This document shows, one piece after another, positions 56,034 to 64,000 of a stretch of 64,000 nucleotides of DNA. Position 1 is the stretch's first letter. Each line of letters starts with the position of its first letter. Origin of the DNA: Halotalea alkalilenta DSM 17697. Its GTDB lineage: Bacteria; Pseudomonadota; Gammaproteobacteria; Pseudomonadales; Halomonadaceae. The notes beneath the pieces are model-generated. The model saw nothing but the letters and a program-made list of their open reading frames with translations. It was not told the DNA's origin and searched no databases. The DNA lies in contig NZ_JHYY01000025.1 of the NCBI RefSeq assembly GCF_000621205.1, forward strand, positions 62,001 through 126,000. The letters run 5' to 3'. The position numbers and the translations under genes are program-made.

Positions 56034-57242
56034 ATGCCCGCTCAAGCGAACCCCGCCACGCCACAGCAAGCCATCGACAGTGCTACCGTGGCACTGGCCT
56101 GCGAGCTACTCGCGCGCCCCTCGATCACCCCCGACGACCGAGGCTGCCAGCGCCTGATCGGAGTTCGTCTCGAGCGCCTCGGCTTCGATCTCGAGTGGAT
56201 CGAGGAAGGCGGCGTCACCAATCTCTGGGCCACTCGTGGCGAGGGTGTGACGCTGGCCTTCGCCGGCCACACCGACGTGGTGCCGACCGGGCCCGAAAGC
56301 GCCTGGGCCACCCCGCCGTTCTCGCCCACGATCGATGAGCAGGGCTATCTGCGCGCCCGCGGGGCCGCCGACATGAAGGGCAGCTTGGCCGCGATGGTCA
56401 CCGCGATCGAGCGCTTCGTCACCGACCGTCCCGATCACCAGGGGCGCATCGCCGTACTGCTGACCAGCGACGAGGAAGGCCCTGCGCGCCATGGCACCCG
56501 CGCCGTGGTCGAGCGGCTGCGCGAACGAGGCGAGCGCATCGACTACTGCGTGGTCGGCGAACCCTCGAGCAGCGAACGGCTCGGCGACGTGGTCAAGAAT
56601 GGGCGCCGAGGTTCGCTCAACGCCCGCCTGCGGGTGATCGGCGTGCAGGGGCACGTGGCCTATCCACAGCGCGCGCGCAATCCGATCCACCTGATCGCGT
56701 CGGCGCTGGCGCGACTCACCACCGAGCACTGGGACGAGGGCAACGAGTTCTTCCCGGCGACCACCTTCCAGGTCTCCAACTTCGACTCGGGTACCGGTGC
56801 CACCAACGTGATCCCGGGAGAGGCCCTGCTCACCTTCAACTTTCGCTTCTCCACCGAGAGCACCAGCCAGTCGCTGATCGAACGGGTCGAGACGATCCTC
56901 GCGGATGCCGGACTCGAGACGCAGCGGGACTTCCAGCTCGAGTGGAACCTCTCCGGCGAACCCTTCCTGACCGCCGAAGGAGCGCTGCTCGAGGCGGTGA
57001 TCCAAGCGGTCGAATCCGCCACCGGGCAGCGCCCCCGGCTCTCGACCTCGGGCGGCACATCGGACGGCCGCTTCATCGCTACCCTCGGTGCCCAGGTAGT
57101 CGAGCTCGGCCCGCTCAACGACACCATCCACCAGGTCGACGAGCGCGTCCTGGCCAGTGATCTGGATCGCCTCAGCGTCGCCTACCAAGGCATTCTCGCT
57201 CAGCTGCTCGCGCCCCATCACGACACGGAGCCGAGGCGATGA
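56034..57242 (+). CDS. dapE: Succinyl-diaminopimelate desuccinylase
   Basis: A 402-residue M20-family di-zinc hydrolase. Zinc-site motifs are [11 protein letters not shown] near 80, [16 protein letters not shown] near 112, [12 protein letters not shown] near 145 (catalytic Glu), [12 protein letters not shown] near 175 and the C-terminal [11 protein letters not shown] (last His ligand). [10 protein letters not shown] is also standard. It starts 60 bp after dapD and overlaps the next gene by ATGA. Confidence 0.96.
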   Translation: MPAQANPATPQQAIDSATVALACELLARPSITPDDRGCQRLIGVRLERLGFDLEWIEEGGVTNLWATRGEGVTLAFAGHTDVVPTGPESAWATPPFSPTIDEQGYLRARGAADMKGSLAAMVTAIERFVTDRPDHQGRIAVLLTSDEEGPARHGTRAVVERLRERGERIDYCVVGEPSSSERLGDVVKNGRRGSLNARLRVIGVQGHVAYPQRARNPIHLIASALARLTTEHWDEGNEFFPATTFQVSNFDSGTGATNVIPGEALLTFNFRFSTESTSQSLIERVETILADAGLETQRDFQLEWNLSGEPFLTAEGALLEAVIQAVESATGQRPRLSTSGGTSDGRFIATLGAQVVELGPLNDTIHQVDERVLASDLDRLSVAYQGILAQLLAPHHDTEPRR

Positions 57243-57631
57243 ACATGGAGCGCTATCCGGACATCGAGATATATCTCGCCCCGCTGCAAATCGAGCGCCT
57301 GCAGGAGTGGCTGAAAGCGCAAATCAGCGCTGACCTGGTCGCCGCCGGCAAGCGCCGGTGGCGTGGCACCGGGCGCAGCGAAAATGGCGCGCAACTGCCG
57401 ATACTGCTGATCGAGACCGCCGCCGACGGTTTCTCGAGCCTGTGGATCGACAGCCCCGATTCCCCCTGGCCGCGCGACGTAGATCTCGCCCGCGCGATCA
57501 ACCAGGCCTTGGCCATCGAAGTACGCTGCTCGCTGGGTGGCTGGCAGCCCGGCGACGCGCCCGACCGCTTTCTGCATATCGATGCGAATGGCGAAGAGTG
57601 TGTGATCGAATGGCCCGACAGCGGCATTTGA
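57239..57631 (+). CDS. Conserved small protein of unknown function, coupled to dapE
   Basis: A 130-residue acidic protein with no signal peptide or membrane span. It begins [20 protein letters not shown] and contains [40 protein letters not shown] and [11 protein letters not shown]. Its start overlaps the dapE stop (ATGA), so it is translated with dapE. I recognise no characterised family; the coupling suggests a real gene with a linked or purely positional role. Confidence 0.75.
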   Translation: MNMERYPDIEIYLAPLQIERLQEWLKAQISADLVAAGKRRWRGTGRSENGAQLPILLIETAADGFSSLWIDSPDSPWPRDVDLARAINQALAIEVRCSLGGWQPGDAPDRFLHIDANGEECVIEWPDSGI

Positions 57632-57658
57632 CCACCACGCGGCTTGGCGACAGGCGAG

Positions 57659-57689
57659 AAAAAAGCCCAGCAAGCGATGCCTGCTGGGC
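57659..57689 (-). terminator. Terminator between convergent genes
   Basis: GCCCAGCA and TGCTGGGC (8 bp, 9-nt loop), followed on the leftward strand by TTTTTTC. It serves the cold-shock-domain gene and may also stop the dapE transcript from the other side. Confidence 0.8.
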
Positions 57690-57757
57690 CTTGGGGTCAC
57701 GGCTGACCGCGCCATTGGCGCGAAGCGGGTGGAACCCGCTTCGCCGCTGGTCACGCC

Positions 57758-58225
57758 TCAGGTGATGACGGTGACGTCCTCGGCCTGCAATCCGCGATCG
57801 TTCTCGATCGCGTGGTAGCGAACCCGCTGCCCCTCGACCAGGGTGCGATGCCCTTTGCCGCGGATCGCGCGGAAGTGAACGAACACATCCTCGCCCCCTT
57901 CGCGGGTGATGAAGCCGTACCCCTTGTTGACGTTGAACCATTTGACCACGCCGATCTCTCGATCGTCGTTCTCGATACGCGCAATGTTGGCCAATTGCGG
58001 GGTCAACACCTGTACCGCCAGGGTAGCCAGGATTAATACGATGAAACTAGCGAGGGCGGCGAGCAGGTATCCGCTCATCAACCCTTCCCGCGCGGCGATC
58101 TCACCGATCAACTGCGAGTAGAACTCACTGTCGGAAAACGAAACGAAGAAGCCAACGAGGGGAGGAGACAACAGGGCAAGCAGAAGGCTGATGACGATAC
58201 AACGAAGTAATGCTCTTGGACTCAT
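57758..58225 (-). CDS. Membrane-anchored cold-shock-domain protein
   Basis: A 155-residue protein with two N-terminal membrane segments ([20 protein letters not shown] and [20 protein letters not shown]) joined to a C-terminal cold-shock domain: [20 protein letters not shown] with RNP1-like GYGFI, then [10 protein letters not shown] (RNP2), ending [10 protein letters not shown]. Free cold-shock proteins are about 70 residues; here the fold is tethered to the inner membrane, presumably facing the cytoplasm. It might bind RNA or single-stranded DNA near the membrane (inference). Monocistronic, with its own terminator. Confidence 0.88.
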   Translation of the reverse strand: MSPRALLRCIVISLLLALLSPPLVGFFVSFSDSEFYSQLIGEIAAREGLMSGYLLAALASFIVLILATLAVQVLTPQLANIARIENDDREIGVVKWFNVNKGYGFITREGGEDVFVHFRAIRGKGHRTLVEGQRVRYHAIENDRGLQAEDVTVIT

Positions 58226-58344
58226 GACGACGATTTCTCTCTAATGAAGCTCGAACGCAGGTCGACGCAGGCGAAAGACTACCCCCGCCGCCCCAGCGTC
58301 CGCGACCTTTCCATTAAGAAACAGACACCTGTGGAGATCGCCAA

Positions 58345-58629
58345 ATGAATGACACCAGGCGACCGGCAAATACTAGCATGCCGGTCCCAGGCATGCTTGA
58401 TGAGCACGAGGCGCGCCTGGAGGCGTTGGAAACTCGGCTCGCCTTCCAGGAAGACTGGCTCGAGACCCTGGATACGCGTCTCATCGAACAGGGACGGGCG
58501 CTCGAGCGGCTCGAGCGGCTCGAGCGTATCAACGTCCTGCTCCAGGAGCGGCTGCGCCAGCAGAGCGAAGGGCTGGACCAAGGAGAGCGCGAGTGGCGAC
58601 TGGAGGACGACCGTCCACCGCACTACTGA
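58345..58629 (+). CDS. slyX: SlyX family protein
   Basis: A 94-residue protein. From about residue 20 it is a heptad-like coiled coil (EARLEALETRLAFQEDWLET, LDTRLIEQGRALERLERLER), ending in the SlyX-typical EDDRPPHY. Function unknown. The N-terminal 16 residues are non-conserved, so an internal ATG at 58393 (MLDEHEARLEAL) is a possible true start. Divergent from the membrane cold-shock gene. Confidence 0.88.
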   Translation: MNDTRRPANTSMPVPGMLDEHEARLEALETRLAFQEDWLETLDTRLIEQGRALERLERLERINVLLQERLRQQSEGLDQGEREWRLEDDRPPHY

Positions 58630-58663
58630 CTCGGCCTCGCCTGACACACCAGCGAATGCCGGG

Positions 58664-58694
58664 CAAAAGAAAGCGGCGCCCACCGGGGCGCCGC
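58664..58694 (-). terminator. Intrinsic terminator of trxB
   Basis: GCGGCGCCC and GGGCGCCGC (9 bp, 4-nt loop) followed leftward by TTTCTTTTG, 41 bp past the trxB stop. It lies between the convergent slyX and trxB genes. Confidence 0.8.
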
Positions 58695-58734
58695 CAGAGC
58701 CGCGAACAGTGACGCGGCGGGAACGTACGATCGC

Positions 58735-59766
<1,032 letters not shown>

Positions 59767-59857
59767 TCAAGCGCACTCGACGCTGCAACTATCGCGCTGA
59801 TTGATTGCCGCCATCGACCGAGAAGGACGTGCCGCAGAGGCTCCCAGCGCTCGCGCC

Positions 59858-60061
59858 TCAGGCTTCGTCGTCGCGCTTCAGGTTCAGCGTCTCGAGCCCG
59901 CCGTCGGCCCCGAGTCGGACTTCGATCGAGATAGGCGAACAGCACCAGTAGCAGTCCTCGACGGTCTCATGATCGCTCTGCGACAGATCCAAGACCAGCT
60001 CGAAACCAGCGCCGCAGTAGGGGCACTCGACCTCGACCGGCAGCAGCATCTCCTCGTTCAT
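59858..60061 (-). CDS. CPXCG motif-containing cysteine-rich protein
   Basis: A 67-residue zinc-ribbon-like protein with VECPYCGAGFELVLDLS and a second pair in DCYWCCSPISIEV, spaced as in the CPXCG family. It probably binds one zinc ion through two C-x-x-C knuckles; role unknown. ATG at 60061 has GGAGG 6 nt upstream and is preferred to a longer frame. Confidence 0.88.
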   Translation of the reverse strand: MNEEMLLPVEVECPYCGAGFELVLDLSQSDHETVEDCYWCCSPISIEVRLGADGGLETLNLKRDDEA

Positions 60062-60315
60062 CTCATCCTCCCGGCCGCTGGTCCTCATTCGGATCAACGG
60101 CACCGTCGGCCCGTGGAGCGTCTACACTGGGATGCAGTGACCCCAGCGTCACCGGGGCGCTTGGCGGCGCGCCGGAGCGCCTCTCCTTGCTTCTGTTGCC
60201 AAAGGTAGTCGAGAAGAGCGCCACCGACACGCAGGGCCGGGCCCGGATGACGACACGCCCACGCCGGACGACCACCGGGCACAAACGGTGGCGCAGCATG
60301 ATGAGGAGGAGATAG

Positions 60316-63063
<2,748 letters not shown>

Positions 63064-63083
63064 TCCGAACGCGAGCGACGACC

Positions 63084-63109
63084 ACGGGGCACGCCAGTGT
63101 CCCGTTTTT
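63084..63109 (+). terminator. Intrinsic terminator of acnA
   Basis: ACGGGGCA and TGTCCCGT pair (8 bp with one G-U) around a 6-nt loop and run into five T, 20 bp past the acnA stop. Confidence 0.75.
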
Positions 63110-63284
63110 CATCGCTCATCGATGACACCGAGCGCGCCCCTGCGCCACGAGACCGCGTGGCGCCAAGGCCACGGCGCGCATACGGGTTGAATTTCCCCGC
63201 CTTCGCCTACATAAACAAGCCAACGTCTCTCTCAGTCACCCGCGCAGGGCTCGCGCCCGCGCTCGCTACGGACAAAGGGTTCCC

Positions 63285-64000
63285 ATGGCTATCGTCGATC
63301 CACGCACCGGCGCACCGCTCAGCAGCGCTCCCGCCGCACAAGGCGCTCCCGACCGCCAACCCAATGTCGACGACGCTCAACTGATCGTCGACATCGACAT
63401 GCAGAACTTCCAACAGGTGGTGCTCGAAGGCTCGATGCACACTCCGGTGCTGCTCGACTGCTGGGCTTCCTGGTGCGAGCCGTGCAAGAACCTGATGCCG
63501 ATCCTCGAGAAGCTGGCGCGCGAGTACCGCGGCGCCTTCATCCTCGCCAAGCTCGATATCGAGGCCAACCCGCAGATCGCCGCCCAGCTCGGCATCCGCT
63601 CGGTACCGGACGTCAAGCTGATCCATCAGGGCCAGCTCTATGACCAGTTCCAGGGCGCACTGCCCGAGAGCAAGATCCGTGAATGGCTCAGCCAGTACAT
63701 CGAGGCACCGGCTCCCGCGGAAGACGCGCTCGACGAGCTCGCGGCCCAGGCCCTGGCCGAGGGCGACACCGCCACCGCCAAGGCGCTCTATCATCAGTTG
63801 ATCGAAGCCGAGCCCGAGCAGTTCGAGCATCGCATCGGCTATGCCGAGGTGCTCGCCGCCGAAGGCGAGACCGTCCAAGCCGCCGAGCTGCTCGATACCC
63901 TACCGGTGGAGCTGCGCGATTCCGCGCGGGCCAAAGGGCTGCAGGCGCGGCTCGGCTTCGCCGCCGAAGCGCCTAGCCAGGAGGAGATCGCCCAGCTCGC
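63285..64000 (+). CDS. cnoX: Thioredoxin-domain co-chaperone CnoX/YbbN (3'-truncated by the window)
   Basis: The frame opens at ATG 63285 (MAIVDPRTGAPLSSAPAAQG) and is still open at the window end, giving at least 238 residues. Residues about 30-140 are a thioredoxin domain with WASWCEPCKN (Cys64 and Cys67), SVPDVKLIHQG and FQGALPESKI. From about 150 on come TPR-like helices (LAAQALAEGDTATAKALYHQ, IGYAEVLAAEGETVQAAELL), the layout of CnoX, which protects clients for GroEL. Unlike E. coli CnoX, whose motif lacks the first Cys, this one keeps C-x-x-C. Confidence 0.9.
   Translation, partial: MAIVDPRTGAPLSSAPAAQGAPDRQPNVDDAQLIVDIDMQNFQQVVLEGSMHTPVLLDCWASWCEPCKNLMPILEKLAREYRGAFILAKLDIEANPQIAAQLGIRSVPDVKLIHQGQLYDQFQGALPESKIREWLSQYIEAPAPAEDALDELAAQALAEGDTATAKALYHQLIEAEPEQFEHRIGYAEVLAAEGETVQAAELLDTLPVELRDSARAKGLQARLGFAAEAPSQEEIAQL

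Overview
The window is a chromosomal segment of a high-GC gammaproteobacterium. Long conserved blocks (rpsB-tsf-pyrH-frr-uppS-cdsA-rseP-bamA-skp-lpxD-fabZ-lpxA-lpxB-rnhB-dnaE-accA-tilS, and map-glnD-dapD-dapE), a trifunctional PutA and a BCCT osmolyte carrier point to the Oceanospirillales/Halomonadaceae. The family assignment is inference from gene order and protein style. No rRNA, tRNA, CRISPR array, prophage or intact insertion sequence was recognised.

Layout. (1) 1-7519: the tail of an unidentified gene, then a leftward operon: GltD-like Fe-S/flavin oxidoreductase, NifJ pyruvate:ferredoxin oxidoreductase, a dihydroorotate-dehydrogenase-like protein and a PTA/PTB-type phosphotransacylase. 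(2) 7694-10910: an MFS carrier, an AT-rich gene-poor stretch, a MAPEG protein and a flavin reductase. (3) 11182-16587: putA preceded by GTTGCA operator motifs, dps, and a hairpin-rich intergenic region. (4) 16588-20828: a marR-DUF305-MFS operon divergent from a secreted tannase/feruloyl-esterase-family gene, sharing a palindromic promoter region. (5) 20842-24937: an extensin-like protein, a BCCT transporter, and a DAHP synthase preceded by two aromatic-rich leader peptides and an intrinsic terminator (attenuator). (6) 24958-30193: a small membrane protein, folM, fre, ubiD and rho. (7) 30194-50458: the leftward tilS-to-rpsB superblock for fatty acid, lipid A, outer membrane, replication and translation functions. 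(8) 50878-57631: the rightward map, glnD, ArsC/Spx-like, dapD, dapE and a small unknown gene. (9) 57758-64000: a membrane-anchored cold-shock-domain protein, slyX, trxB, a CPXCG zinc-ribbon-like protein, acnA and a truncated cnoX/ybbN.

How the genes work together. The NifJ operon could convert pyruvate to acetyl-CoA and then acetyl phosphate, with electrons passing through the Fe-S flavoprotein to NAD(P). The lpx/fabZ/accA/bam/skp/rseP/cdsA/uppS set builds the envelope. The most interesting regulatory locus is the DAHP synthase leader: a peptide ending in a Tyr-Tyr-Gly-Tyr-Trp-Phe run, then a 12-bp terminator with a T-tract, then a second Tyr/Phe/Trp-rich mini-ORF with a strong Shine-Dalgarno. 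Also notable are the absence of dxr/ispC from its usual place between cdsA and rseP, and the absence of trxA in front of rho.
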